Of a stretch of 64,000 nt of DNA, positions 1 to 7,852 are shown piece by piece (the stretch's first letter is position 1; every line of letters begins with the position of its first letter). The notes beneath the pieces are model-generated. The model was not told the DNA's origin. It did not search any database and saw only the letters and a list, made by a program, of their open reading frames with translations. Origin of the DNA: Spirochaetota bacterium (GTDB taxonomy: Bacteria > Spirochaetota > Spirochaetia > Treponematales > Treponemataceae); contig JAEXRH010000011.1 of assembly GCA_023438065.1 (NCBI GenBank), forward strand, positions 1-64,000, written 5' to 3'. A program made the translations under genes and the position numbers.

Positions 1-42
1 GGGGAGGAAAACCTTTTGATCGAGCAAAAGGTTTTCCTCCCC
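1..42 (-). terminator. 17-bp perfect inverted repeat after lptB
   Basis: Positions 1-17 and 26-42 are exact reverse complements around an 8-nt loop. The repeat lies 5 nt past the lptB stop codon (minus strand) and suggests a transcription terminator. Any U-tract would lie outside the window, so termination is inferred from the hairpin and its position. Confidence 0.6.
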
Positions 43-47
43 TGATC

Positions 48-776
48 TTACATACGAAATTGCTCCCCCAGGTACACCTGACGCGCGATCTCGGACTCGA
101 GGATGACGTCCTTCGAGCCTTCCTCGACGATCTGGCCCTTGTTGATGATGCAGGCGCGGTCGGTGATCTCGAGCGTGTCGCGGACGTTGTGGTCGGTGAT
201 GAGCACGCCGATTCCCTGTTTCGCGAGAAGGCGGATGATCTCCTTGATGTCGTGCACCGCGATCGGGTCGATGCCCGCGAATGGCTCGTCGAGAAGAAGG
301 AACTTCGGCTCGATGGCGAGTGAGCGCGCGATCTCGGTGCGGCGACGCTCACCGCCCGAGAGGGTATAGGCCTGCTGCTTGCGGTTCGCCTCGATCCCGA
401 ACTCCGCGATGAGGTAGTCGAGCCGCTTTTTCATCTCGCCGGGGGTGAGGTCCTTTCGCGTCTCGAGGATCGACCAGATGTTCTGCTCGACGGTGAGCTT
501 GCGGAACACCGAGGCCTCTTGCGGGAGATACGAAAGCCCGGCGCGGGCGCGCTGGTACATGGGAAGATTCGTGATGCACAGGTCGTTGAGCCAGATGTTC
601 CCCGAGAAGGGCTTGTAGAAACCGACGACCATGTAGAAGGTGGTGGTCTTCCCCGCGCCGTTCGGGCCGAGAAGACCGAGAACCTCGCCCGAATCCATCG
701 AGAAGGTGACGTCGCGCACGGCGTGCTTTTTCCGGAAAAACTTGTTGAGTCCCTCGACGCGGAGTATGTCGCTCAT
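48..776 (-). CDS. lptB: LptB-type ABC transporter ATPase
   Basis: This 242-residue cytoplasmic ATPase should power extraction of lipid from the inner membrane for export to the outer membrane. Walker A (GPNGAGKTT), the signature motif (LSGGERRR) and Walker B (LLLDEPFAGIDP) followed by the H-loop (ITDHNVRDT) are all intact. The DHNVRDTLEITDRA stretch and the length are typical of LptB rather than of generic ABC ATPases. The start codon overlaps the stop of the LptA-like gene (ATGA), and that gene overlaps the LptC-like gene in the same way, so the three form one operon. It is the last gene and is followed by a hairpin. The substrate is uncertain because treponemes generally lack classical LPS. 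Confidence 0.93.
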   Translation of the reverse strand: MSDILRVEGLNKFFRKKHAVRDVTFSMDSGEVLGLLGPNGAGKTTTFYMVVGFYKPFSGNIWLNDLCITNLPMYQRARAGLSYLPQEASVFRKLTVEQNIWSILETRKDLTPGEMKKRLDYLIAEFGIEANRKQQAYTLSGGERRRTEIARSLAIEPKFLLLDEPFAGIDPIAVHDIKEIIRLLAKQGIGVLITDHNVRDTLEITDRACIINKGQIVEEGSKDVILESEIARQVYLGEQFRM

Positions 777-1513
777 TGTCCGCCCTCCCCCTTTGCCTTC
801 GCGGGATCGTCCGCCTTCCCGGCTTCCCCGGAATCAGGCGCGACTCCGGCGGAATCTCCGGTCTCGCCCGGGCTCTTCGAGGTATCCTTGAGCTTTCCCG
901 CAACGGCGCCGTCGAGGGTAATCCGCTCGGTCTCGAGGTCGACCGAGATCCGGTCGGCGCTGAATTCGTCGCCGTCGCGGATCACGCTCGGGGAGCCGGT
1001 GAGCTCGAGCGTCGAGAGGCTCCGCCGGTACAGCGCGAAACCCGAGGAGCAGTCGATCGTCTTCCGTTTGAGTTTGACGTCGACCTGAAGGAACGCGACC
1101 TCGGTCTTCTGGTTATAGGTGATGATCGCGGCCGAGGACTCGACCTCGTTCTTCGCGTCGACGAGCTTCGCGTTGCCCCGGAAGGAGGCGACCTCGACGT
1201 CCCGGTCGTAGGTAAGGATATCGGCGGAAAAGGAGTACCCCTTCTCGGAGTCGTTTCCCGAGACGGCGCCCGACGCGCTGATGTAGCGGAAATCCTTCCC
1301 GGACAGCTCGATACGGTCCCCCGATATCGTGAGGGTGCCGACGGTTACCGTGGCCTTTCCCTCGAGAGTCGTCTTTCCGTTCTTCTTCGAGGACGTGCCG
1401 CTCATCCGCTCGGCGGAAAAGGTGATCTTCTTGTCGGCGGCGAAGACAGGCCCCGAGGCCGCGAGCAACGCGAACGCGGCGATGGCCCAGGCGATCTGAA
1501 CGCGCGCGCTCAC
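773..1513 (-). CDS. lptA: LptA/OstA-like periplasmic lipid-bridge protein
   Basis: This 246-residue protein begins with a Sec signal peptide (hydrophobic stretch ending PVFAADKK). About 180 residues of short alternating beta strands follow, typical of OstA/LptA beta-jellyroll proteins: GKTTLEGKATVTVGTLTISG, then repeated 'ISGD.IEL..' and 'FSAD.ITYD' units. The C-terminal 40 residues are a low-complexity Gly/Asp/Ala/Lys tail not usual in LptA. LptA polymerises to bridge the periplasm. The assignment rests on repeat pattern, signal peptide and position between lptC-like and lptB. It overlaps both neighbours by 4 nt. Confidence 0.8.
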   Translation of the reverse strand: MSARVQIAWAIAAFALLAASGPVFAADKKITFSAERMSGTSSKKNGKTTLEGKATVTVGTLTISGDRIELSGKDFRYISASGAVSGNDSEKGYSFSADILTYDRDVEVASFRGNAKLVDAKNEVESSAAIITYNQKTEVAFLQVDVKLKRKTIDCSSGFALYRRSLSTLELTGSPSVIRDGDEFSADRISVDLETERITLDGAVAGKLKDTSKSPGETGDSAGVAPDSGEAGKADDPAKAKGEGGQ

Positions 1514-2097
1514 GGGGCATCCCCGTCCGACGGGGGCTCGTCATCGTCCTTCTTGACCAGCGCCCCATCGACGACTCCCGCGAACCAGTATTCCCTGCTG
1601 AGGGTGTCGGCGTAAAATCCCGTTCCCCGAAGGAGGGTTCCGTCTCCCTTCGCGATCTCGACCTCGCCCGAATCGCTTCCGCAAAGTCGATTCGTCTTCT
1701 TCGCCCACTGGAGATCGGCAGCCTCCACGGAAAGATCGTCCTTGACGACGAAAAAGCGCACGTCGTTCCCGAGCGAATAGAGCGATGCCTCGTCGTCGAT
1801 CAGCGCGATACCCGCGGAGGCCTCGCTTTCGATCTTGCCGTCCCCGTCCCGGGAATACTGGGTAAACGAGACGTCGGTACCCGCCCAAACATTGTCGGAA
1901 TTATAGAGCTCGAGTATTCCCGCGTTCAGCGTCATCGATACGCGCGCGTCCTCGTAGCGAGAGAGGGTCACGCCCGTCATCTCCATGTCGGGATATGCCT
2001 TGGTCGTATCGAGGCCTTCGTTATAATTGAAGGAACATGAGAGAAAAAAGAACGATAGGGCGACGGGCGCGACGCCTCGCGCCGAGCGGAAGGTCAT
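1510..2097 (-). CDS. lptC: LptC-like lipoprotein of the Lpt export operon
   Basis: This 195-residue protein starts with a short hydrophobic leader ending FFFLSC, a loose lipobox of the kind spirochaetes tolerate. It should therefore be a lipoprotein rather than the TM-anchored form of E. coli LptC. The rest is predicted beta-rich (MEMTGVTLSRYEDARVSMTLNAG is like the LptC core, where a ligand strand precedes the jellyroll). The C-terminus is acidic. It is the first gene of the lptC-lptA-lptB operon. No Shine-Dalgarno precedes the ATG; instead a promoter ends 6 nt upstream, predicting a leaderless message. The family call is by context and fold pattern, so it is less certain than lptB. Confidence 0.72.
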   Translation of the reverse strand: MTFRSARGVAPVALSFFFLSCSFNYNEGLDTTKAYPDMEMTGVTLSRYEDARVSMTLNAGILELYNSDNVWAGTDVSFTQYSRDGDGKIESEASAGIALIDDEASLYSLGNDVRFFVVKDDLSVEAADLQWAKKTNRLCGSDSGEVEIAKGDGTLLRGTGFYADTLSREYWFAGVVDGALVKKDDDEPPSDGDAP

Positions 2098-2132
2098 GAG
2101 TCCACTATATCCGGTCTCGGCTATTTGGTCAA
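2098..2132 (-). promoter_or_regulatory. lptC promoter, leaderless geometry
   Basis: On the minus strand TTGACC (2127-2132), 17 bp, then TATAGT (2104-2109), then 6 nt to the ATG. The expected transcription start is on or within 1-2 nt of the ATG. Confidence 0.75.
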
Positions 2133-2147
2133 AACCAAAACCTTCGA

Positions 2148-2176
2148 TTGACAGCGGTTACAAGAGGTCTTAGACT
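2148..2176 (+). promoter_or_regulatory. cheR promoter
   Basis: TTGACA (2148-2153), 17 bp, TAGACT (2171-2176). It leaves a leader of about 32 nt that holds a small hairpin (CGGGG/CCCCG) and the Shine-Dalgarno AGAGGAG. It is divergent from the lptC promoter; the two -35 boxes are 15 bp apart. Confidence 0.7.
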
Positions 2177-2214
2177 TGAAAACGGGGTAATGCCCCGCGT
2201 TCAGAGGAGTTTCT

Positions 2215-3030
2215 ATGGCAGATTTTCTCAGCGATGCCGATTTCGACCAATATCGCAAGCTGATTTACGACGAAAGCGGCATCACCTTCTCCTCGACGAA
2301 CCGCGCTATCCTTGAAAGCAGGCTCCGCGAACGGCTTCGCGAGAAGCAAATAAGTCTCGTCAGCGACTACTACGCCCTTCTCCTCCGGGACAAGGAAGAG
2401 CTCAAGCTCATGCTCGACTCGGTGACGACGAACCTGACCCGTTTTTTCCGCAATCAACCGCACTTCGACGCCCTCGAGAAATACGTCATACCCGAAATTC
2501 TCAAGCTGAAAAAGGAGAAGGGCGACACGAAGATCCGCGTCTGGAGCGCCGGCTGCTCGACCGGCGAGGAACCGTATACCCTCGCGATGATTTTCAGGGA
2601 CAAGCTTCCCGCGCCTTTCACCGCCGAGATCCTCGCCTCCGACATCTCGCTGAAATCGCTCATGGTCGGCAAGGCCGGTTTCTACCCCGAAAGCCGGATC
2701 GTGGGGATTCCCGACGCGTACCTCAACCGGTTCTTCGACCGCAAGAACAACGGCTACCAGGCGAAGGACGAGATCATGAAGATGATCCGCTTCGACTACC
2801 ACAACCTGAAAAACGATTCCGGGCAGCGCAATCTCGACATCCTCTTCTGCCGCAACGTGCTCATCTATTTCGACGAGGCCGCGCAAAAGGCGGTAATCGA
2901 CCGGTTTTGGGACGCCATGGCGACGAAATCGTATCTCTTTATCGGGCACTCCGAGTCCCTTTTCGGCATGAAGACGAAGTTTGAATTCCTCAAGACCGAT
3001 TGGGCCTGTCTCTATCAGAAAAACGCGTAA
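2215..3030 (+). CDS. cheR: Chemotaxis protein methyltransferase CheR
   Basis: This 271-residue enzyme transfers methyl groups from SAM to glutamates of chemoreceptors and so sets the adaptation level of the flagellar chemotaxis system. The N-terminal helical CheR domain (about 1-80) precedes the SAM-binding domain, which shows VWSAGCSTGEEPYTLAM (motif I), ASDIS, and the late motif LDILFCRNVLIYFD. FIGHSESL near the end is also typical of the family. There is no C-terminal receptor-tethering pentapeptide-binding extension beyond the usual core. A good Shine-Dalgarno (GAGGAG) sets the start. cheB follows after 14 nt, so adaptation methylation and demethylation are co-transcribed. Confidence 0.96.
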   Translation: MADFLSDADFDQYRKLIYDESGITFSSTNRAILESRLRERLREKQISLVSDYYALLLRDKEELKLMLDSVTTNLTRFFRNQPHFDALEKYVIPEILKLKKEKGDTKIRVWSAGCSTGEEPYTLAMIFRDKLPAPFTAEILASDISLKSLMVGKAGFYPESRIVGIPDAYLNRFFDRKNNGYQAKDEIMKMIRFDYHNLKNDSGQRNLDILFCRNVLIYFDEAAQKAVIDRFWDAMATKSYLFIGHSESLFGMKTKFEFLKTDWACLYQKNA

Positions 3031-3044
3031 CGGGAAAGAAGAGA

Positions 3045-4259
3045 ATGCAAGACATATCAGTTCTGATCGTCGATGACTCCGCCCTCATGAGAAGCCTGAT
3101 CGGCAAGATCGTCGAGGCGACGCCGGGGCTCAGGGTCGCCGACAAGGCGATGAACGGCCGTTTCGCGCTCCAGAAGATCGCGAGAAGCAAGCCGGACATC
3201 ATCGTGCTCGACATCGAGATGCCCGAGATGAACGGCATCGAGTTCCTCCGCGAGCGAAAGAAGCTCGGCATGGACATCCCGGTCGTCATCCTCTCGAGCA
3301 TCGCGAAGGAAGGCGCGCGGGTGACGATGGAATGCCTCGACCTCGGCGCGAGCGACTTCGTGACGAAGCCCTCGGGCTCGGAATCGGCTGACCTTCACAC
3401 GATCGCGAGCCAGCTCGTCGAAATCCTCCTCGGGTTCGGCGGCCAGTACCAGCTCAAGAAGATCGCCGGAACCGCGAAGCGGATCCCCGAGGAAATCCTG
3501 AAAACCTACGAGTCCCGCCTTCTCGACGTCGAGCGGGACCAACGCGGCGCCGCCGAGGCGCGGCAGGACGCGGCCACGCCCGTCATTCCCCAGGCGACGC
3601 TCGCCGAGATCGCCCGTGATAAACGGATCGTCCGGAGCCAAACCGTTCCCGCGAAACCGACCCCCGTCAGGAAGCCCGGCCCGCTCGAGATCATCGCGAT
3701 CGGCATCTCGACCGGCGGCCCTAACGCGCTCCGCGAGGTGTTCGCGCGGCTCGACCCCGAGTTGCCCCAGCCCATCGTCGTCGTTCAGCACATGCCGCCG
3801 GGATTCACCGAGGAATTCGCGAACAGTCTCAACAAGATCTGCCCCCTCGAGGTTCGCGAGGCGCACGAGGGCGATCTCGTGAAGCCCGGTCGCATCCTCA
3901 TCGCGCCGGGAGACAAGCACCTCGAAATCGAGCGGCGCTCGCTCGGCACGGTCGCGCACCTGACGGACGCGCCGCCGCAAAACGGGCACAGGCCCTCGGC
4001 CGACGTCCTTTTCGCCTCGGTCAGGAAGGAATTCCAGAACCGCGCGCTCGGGATCATCATGACCGGGATGGGAAAGGACGGCGCGGCCGAACTCGCCGAA
4101 CTCTATCGCGAAGGGTCGCGGACGATCGGGCAGGACGAGGGTTCGAGCATCGTGTACGGAATGCCCCGCGTCGCCTGGGAACTGGGCGGCGTGATGGAAC
4201 AGGTATCCCTCTCGGGCATGGCGCAAGCCATCAACCGCTACGGGAAGGAATTCGCGTAA
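3045..4259 (+). CDS. cheB: Chemotaxis response regulator protein-glutamate methylesterase CheB
   Basis: This 404-residue enzyme removes methyl groups from (or deamidates) chemoreceptor glutamates when phosphorylated by CheA. The receiver domain (1-120) has the acidic pair DD at 10-11, the phosphoacceptor Asp56 (IVLDIEMPEMNG) and the conserved KP. A linker of about 80 residues, longer than usual, leads to the esterase domain with the catalytic Ser (GISTGGPNAL), His (VQHMPPGFT) and Asp (MTGMGKDGA). I chose the ATG at 3045 because MQDISVLIVDDS matches the family N-terminus and a purine-rich GGGAAAGAAGAG stretch precedes it; an upstream in-frame ATG at 3000 lies inside cheR. Confidence 0.96.
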   Translation: MQDISVLIVDDSALMRSLIGKIVEATPGLRVADKAMNGRFALQKIARSKPDIIVLDIEMPEMNGIEFLRERKKLGMDIPVVILSSIAKEGARVTMECLDLGASDFVTKPSGSESADLHTIASQLVEILLGFGGQYQLKKIAGTAKRIPEEILKTYESRLLDVERDQRGAAEARQDAATPVIPQATLAEIARDKRIVRSQTVPAKPTPVRKPGPLEIIAIGISTGGPNALREVFARLDPELPQPIVVVQHMPPGFTEEFANSLNKICPLEVREAHEGDLVKPGRILIAPGDKHLEIERRSLGTVAHLTDAPPQNGHRPSADVLFASVRKEFQNRALGIIMTGMGKDGAAELAELYREGSRTIGQDEGSSIVYGMPRVAWELGGVMEQVSLSGMAQAINRYGKEFA

Positions 4260-4274
4260 GAAGGAAAGGCCGAC

Positions 4275-4673
4275 TCAGGCGATATCGACGATCTCGGGAA
4301 GGGAACCGGGCGACGCGCGGGAAATCGCGTAGGCGAGAACCGCCCCCAGGATAACGGCCGCGAAGGAAACGAGGGCCCGAAACCCATCGCCCGTCGCGGG
4401 CGCGAACCGGTCGAGGAGTCGCCAGGAACCCCAGGCAAGCGCGGCGGGAACCCCGACGGCAAGCAAGGCCTGCGCGCCCCGCTTCCGCGCGGAAGCGTCG
4501 ACGATGACCTCGGTTCCCGGGGAAAGATCGAAGCCCCGGCGGTTCACCGCGTAAAACTCCCCCCGCTTCCCCCCGCATCCGGCATTGCCGCATCCCGCGC
4601 ATCCTTCAGGATCCGCGGGCGCGAGCGTCACGACGCTGCCTTCAATCCCGAGCACGCGAGCCCGTTCACGCAT
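4275..4673 (-). CDS. RseC/MucC-family membrane protein
   Basis: This 132-residue protein has an N-terminal domain with a cysteine cluster (CAGCGNAGCGGKRG, residues about 25-38), a PGTEVIVD strand, then two transmembrane helices (about 69-87 and 97-115). This is the RseC/MucC layout. In proteobacteria RseC family members act in sigma-E control or in reduction of the SoxR cluster alongside the Rnf complex. No rnf genes are in view, so the partner here is unknown. The start overlaps the end of the YmdB-like gene by 8 nt, making it the last gene of a four-gene operon (bfn, TPR, ymdB-like, this). Confidence 0.8.
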   Translation of the reverse strand: MRERARVLGIEGSVVTLAPADPEGCAGCGNAGCGGKRGEFYAVNRRGFDLSPGTEVIVDASARKRGAQALLAVGVPAALAWGSWRLLDRFAPATGDGFRALVSFAAVILGAVLAYAISRASPGSLPEIVDIA

Positions 4674-5490
4674 TGGCTTCCCCCGTCTCCGCGCGCGGCG
4701 GCTCGGGCGCGGCTATCGAAAACCGCCTGATTACCGTGGCCTTCCCCGCGCCGTCGAGGTCGAGCACGACTCCCTGGAGCACGGGCCTGTCCCAGGCGTC
4801 GCGGGACCAGTCCGGGACGCACGCGAGGTATTCCCGTATCTTCGACGCGGGATCGGATCCGCCGACCGAATCGAGGCTGCCGGTACGCCCGGCGTCGGTG
4901 ATGCACGCGGTTCCGCCCGCGAGTATCGTCTCGTCCGAGGTCGCGACGCGACCGTGCGAGCCGATGACCGCCGAAACCTTGCCGGCGGCGTGATGGAAGA
5001 ACGCCTGTTTCTCGGCGGTGGCGCAGGCGTGAAAATCGACGATGATGTACGGGGTTTCCCTGGCGAGCCGTTCGGCGAGCGCGGGAAGCGCGGTAAAGGG
5101 ATTTTCCGCGTGGACGCGGGAAAAGCCGACGCGCCCGAGCATCGAGACGACGGCGACCCGCGCGGAGCCCGCCTGCGCGAAGCGAAAGCCGCGTCCGGGA
5201 CTCTCGGCCGGATAGTTCGCGGGGCGCACGACGTACGGCAAGGAATCGATCCCCTCGACGAGATCCTTTTTATAGTAGAGACACTCGCCGCCCGTGATGA
5301 CGTCGATCCCGAGCTTACGAAGGTACCCCGCGTGCTGGCGGCCGAGCCCGTAGGAGCCGGTCGCGCCGTCGGCGTTCGCGACGACGAGGTCGGGCTTTTC
5401 GGCGAGCTTGAGCGCGGGCAGCGCGCTTTTCACGCACCAGATTCCGGCCTTTCCGACGATCTCGGAGACGTACAGTATTCTTAGGCCCAA
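4666..5490 (-). CDS. YmdB-like (TIGR00282-type) metallophosphoesterase with eroded metal site
   Basis: This 274-residue protein follows the YmdB/TIGR00282 layout: ILYVSEIVGKAG at the N-terminus, PDLVVANADGATGSYGLG, GIDVITGGECLYYKKD, RPANYP, VDFHACATAEKQA and IGSHGRVATSDE. YmdB proteins are dinuclear-metal phosphodiesterases acting on cyclic nucleotides or RNA-linked substrates. Here most metal ligands differ from the family pattern: the first D is E (SEIVG), GEN is ADG, GNH is GGE, and the last THTH-type His pair is H-R. Only the DFHA and GSH histidines remain, so catalysis is doubtful. The start is TTG at 5490, preceded by GGGAGG 8 nt upstream. It may be a non-catalytic nucleotide-binding relative. 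Confidence 0.8.
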   Translation of the reverse strand: MGLRILYVSEIVGKAGIWCVKSALPALKLAEKPDLVVANADGATGSYGLGRQHAGYLRKLGIDVITGGECLYYKKDLVEGIDSLPYVVRPANYPAESPGRGFRFAQAGSARVAVVSMLGRVGFSRVHAENPFTALPALAERLARETPYIIVDFHACATAEKQAFFHHAAGKVSAVIGSHGRVATSDETILAGGTACITDAGRTGSLDSVGGSDPASKIREYLACVPDWSRDAWDRPVLQGVVLDLDGAGKATVIRRFSIAAPEPPRAETGEANA

Positions 5491-5521
5491 ACGGTCATCC
5501 TCCCGATACTTCCGTCCGGCC

Positions 5522-6043
5522 TCAGGTAACGCCGCGACGCTCGAGGATCTCGGCGCATTTCTTCATCTCGTCAAACCGCCCGAGCTCCTCGTAGGTATCG
5601 CGGAGATTATACAGGGCATCGTCGAAATCGGGAACCAGCGCGACCGCCTTTTCGAAGGCCTTTCTCGCCTCGTCGAAACGCGACTGCCCGAACAAGAGGA
5701 CCCCGTAGTTGTTCCAGACCCGCCCGTTCCCCGGATCGATCTCGAGGGCATGCCCGTAGGATTCCTCGGCGTCCGCGTCGTCGCCCGACTCGTGGAGCAC
5801 GATGCCGAGGGTGTCGAGCACGTCCACGTCGAGGGGATTCGCCTGCGCGGCCTGGAGAAGGGCTCCCTTCGCGTCGGAAAGACGGCCGACCGCGCGGCTT
5901 GAAAGGGCGAGATTGAACCACAGCGTGGGATTTTTCGGGTCAAGGGAGAGACCCTTCCTGAGACAGGCGATCGCCTCGTCATGCTGGCCGTTCATGGCAA
6001 GATGGACGGCGGTATCGTTGTAGTATTCGGCGCTTTCCTGCAT
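5522..6043 (-). CDS. Tetratricopeptide repeat protein
   Basis: This 173-residue protein consists almost entirely of about four 34-residue TPR units with the canonical W-LG-Y-A-F-A-P spacing, for example 'HDEAIACLRKGLSLDPKNP' and 'FDEARKAFEKAVALVPDFD'. No signal peptide or membrane segment is visible, so it is probably a cytoplasmic scaffold. It starts 7 nt after the stop of the bifunctional-nuclease-like gene and lies 31 nt before the YmdB-like gene, within the same operon. Specific partners cannot be read from the sequence. Confidence 0.85.
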   Translation of the reverse strand: MQESAEYYNDTAVHLAMNGQHDEAIACLRKGLSLDPKNPTLWFNLALSSRAVGRLSDAKGALLQAAQANPLDVDVLDTLGIVLHESGDDADAEESYGHALEIDPGNGRVWNNYGVLLFGQSRFDEARKAFEKAVALVPDFDDALYNLRDTYEELGRFDEMKKCAEILERRGVT

Positions 6044-6050
6044 GGGCTCG

Positions 6051-6683
6051 TTACAGGCCGCGAGCGAAAGGATTGCCGAAATTCGCGTCCGGGAGCGACC
6101 CGGATCCGGAAACGGGGCGGGACTCCCGCGACAAGTCGGCGATGCGGTCGCGAAGTTGGGCCGCGCGCTCGTAGTCCTCGCTGTCGACGGCGACCTTCAG
6201 TTCCCGGAGCAGAAAGCCGGAAACCGACGGCGCCTCGCCCTCGACGACTTCCTGATCGCGATTTGCCGAGACCCGCTCGATCGGGATCCCGTTTTTCGCG
6301 ACGACCTCGTCGTCTATCTGCACCGGACATTCGATCCTCGCCGAAAGGCACAGGATGTCCGCCGGTCGCGACTCGAGAAAGATCTCCTTGCCTGAGCGGA
6401 GCAGGACGACGCGGCAGAGGTACGAACCGTTCTTCATGCCGTAGATTTCCACGCGGTCGAGCTTTCCGTCGAGGGAGCTGATCGCGGAAAGAAGAAGCTC
6501 GTGAACCATCGGTCGCGGCGCGAGGATATGGGTCAACTCGACGAGAATGGCCTGGATTTCCGGTTCCGAGACGCACACGGGAAGCACGAGATTGGAGCCT
6601 TCGGGCCGGATGTACACCGTATTGCCCTCGTCGGCCTGGGAGATGGTCCATATTTGCGCGGGCAAAAACCTCGCCGTCTTCAT
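6051..6683 (-). CDS. Bifunctional nuclease (DUF151/BFN) domain protein with UVR motif
   Basis: The 210-residue protein has a DUF151/BFN domain (about 10-130: VYIRPEGSNLVLPVCVSEPEIQAI, then 'RPMVHELLLSAISSLDGKLDRVEIY' and 'ADILCLSARIECPVQIDDEVVAKNGI'). A UVR helix-hairpin motif follows (about 160-190: LRELKVAVDSEDYERAAQLRDRI). Characterised BFN proteins have DNase/RNase activity, and the UVR motif mediates protein contacts in UvrB/UvrC. The BFN-UVR fusion is common in bacteria. It heads the operon bfn-TPR-ymdB-like-rseC and has a promoter 6 nt before the ATG without a Shine-Dalgarno. Confidence 0.85.
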   Translation of the reverse strand: MKTARFLPAQIWTISQADEGNTVYIRPEGSNLVLPVCVSEPEIQAILVELTHILAPRPMVHELLLSAISSLDGKLDRVEIYGMKNGSYLCRVVLLRSGKEIFLESRPADILCLSARIECPVQIDDEVVAKNGIPIERVSANRDQEVVEGEAPSVSGFLLRELKVAVDSEDYERAAQLRDRIADLSRESRPVSGSGSLPDANFGNPFARGL

Positions 6684-6718
6684 ACGTTAAGCATACTACA
6701 CGCGAAACGCGGAAACAA
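6684..6718 (-). promoter_or_regulatory. bfn promoter, leaderless geometry
   Basis: Minus strand: TTGTTT (6713-6718), 17 bp, TATGCT (6690-6695), 6 nt, ATG. No ribosome-binding purine run is present. Confidence 0.6.
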
Positions 6719-6763
6719 GAAACGACGCGCGGAAAAAACCAAATCCCGCCCGCGAAGGAACGA

Positions 6764-7807
6764 TTACCGAAGGCCCTCGAGCATGGTCTCGAAGAGGCCC
6801 GCGATAAGCTCGGCGGGCCCGGCGCCCGGATACCGGCCCCGGATCGTGAGCGCCGACCGGTCGATGAGCTCGACCCCGTACGAACGCGCGGCCTCGATGG
6901 CGCCCGATCCCGAAAGGAGCGCGATGACCTCCTCGACGGCGGGCGAGTCGATCCCCTCGGCCCGCGCGCGCGCGAAAAGGCCCGAGAGGCGGTCAAGATC
7001 CCCCGGCTTCCGTTCGAGGTGCAGGATCACGGGAAGGCTCTTTTTTCCCTCAACGACGTCGTCGCCCCGCCTTTTGCCGGGGTTTCCGGCGGTGAGATTC
7101 CGCACGTCGTCGATTACCTGGAAACCGACGCCGACCTGCGCGCACAGGGCGCCGAACTCGGCGGCCTCGCCGTCGCTTTTCCCGGCGGCGATCATGCCGA
7201 GGGCGCCCGCCATCCGCGAAAGGGTTCCCGTCTTCAGGGTGACCATCGCCTCGTACTCCGCTCGCACGGGCACGGCGGACGGGTTTCGGTGCCAGGCGAT
7301 GTCCATCGCCTGTCCGAGATGGAGCCGCCTGAGCTCGCGCGAGGCGGTCCTGAAAAGGGTGAGCTTGAGCGAATCCGAGGCGGGGTAGGCGTCGATGATG
7401 GATTGCGCGTGAAAGTAGAGCCAGGAACCCGCGTTGATCGCGGTATCCTCTCCCCAAAGAAGGTGAATCGCGCTCTTGCCGCGCCGCTCGTCCGCGGCGT
7501 CCTCGATATCGTCGTGGATAAGGCTCGCCGTATGCGAGAATTCGACGATCGGGGTAAGCGCGTACGCCCGGTCGCCGCCGCCCGAGAGCTCGCAGGAAAG
7601 TACCATCAGGAGCGGCCGCCACCGCTTGCCCCCGCGCAAAAGCAGGTCGCGGCAGGGCTCGATGAGGCTCTCGGCATGGGAAGGTCTCACCGCCGAGGGA
7701 AGGGAGGAAAAGGCGAGGTTGAACCATTCGGGATCCGCGCGGGAAGGAAGGCGCATCGCGAGAACGGACTCGATCTTTTCAAGGCGGCTCGTATACTCTA
7801 TATTCAT
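6764..7807 (-). CDS. Polyprenyl (isoprenyl) diphosphate synthase
   Basis: This 347-residue trans-isoprenyl diphosphate synthase condenses IPP with allylic diphosphates to make farnesyl, geranylgeranyl or longer chains. The first Asp-rich motif is DDIED in LIHDDIEDAADERRGKSAIH. The second motif reads DDVRN (QVIDDVRNLTAG), with Asn in place of the final Asp. The late GDDVVEGKKSLPVI motif and the early GGKRWRPLLM motif are intact. Chain length cannot be read reliably. I chose the ATG at 7807; upstream in-frame codons run into rlmE. A promoter with TACAAT lies 8 nt before the ATG. Confidence 0.88.
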   Translation of the reverse strand: MNIEYTSRLEKIESVLAMRLPSRADPEWFNLAFSSLPSAVRPSHAESLIEPCRDLLLRGGKRWRPLLMVLSCELSGGGDRAYALTPIVEFSHTASLIHDDIEDAADERRGKSAIHLLWGEDTAINAGSWLYFHAQSIIDAYPASDSLKLTLFRTASRELRRLHLGQAMDIAWHRNPSAVPVRAEYEAMVTLKTGTLSRMAGALGMIAAGKSDGEAAEFGALCAQVGVGFQVIDDVRNLTAGNPGKRRGDDVVEGKKSLPVILHLERKPGDLDRLSGLFARARAEGIDSPAVEEVIALLSGSGAIEAARSYGVELIDRSALTIRGRYPGAGPAELIAGLFETMLEGLR

Positions 7808-7843
7808 AAGAAGACATTGTATCCGAATCACTTTTTCTTGCAA
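7808..7843 (-). promoter_or_regulatory. Polyprenyl synthase promoter, near-leaderless
   Basis: Minus strand: TTGCAA (7838-7843), 16 bp, TACAAT (7816-7821), 8 nt, ATG. It lies within the leader of the divergent rlmE gene. Confidence 0.6.
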
Positions 7844-7852
7844 GGGGAGATC

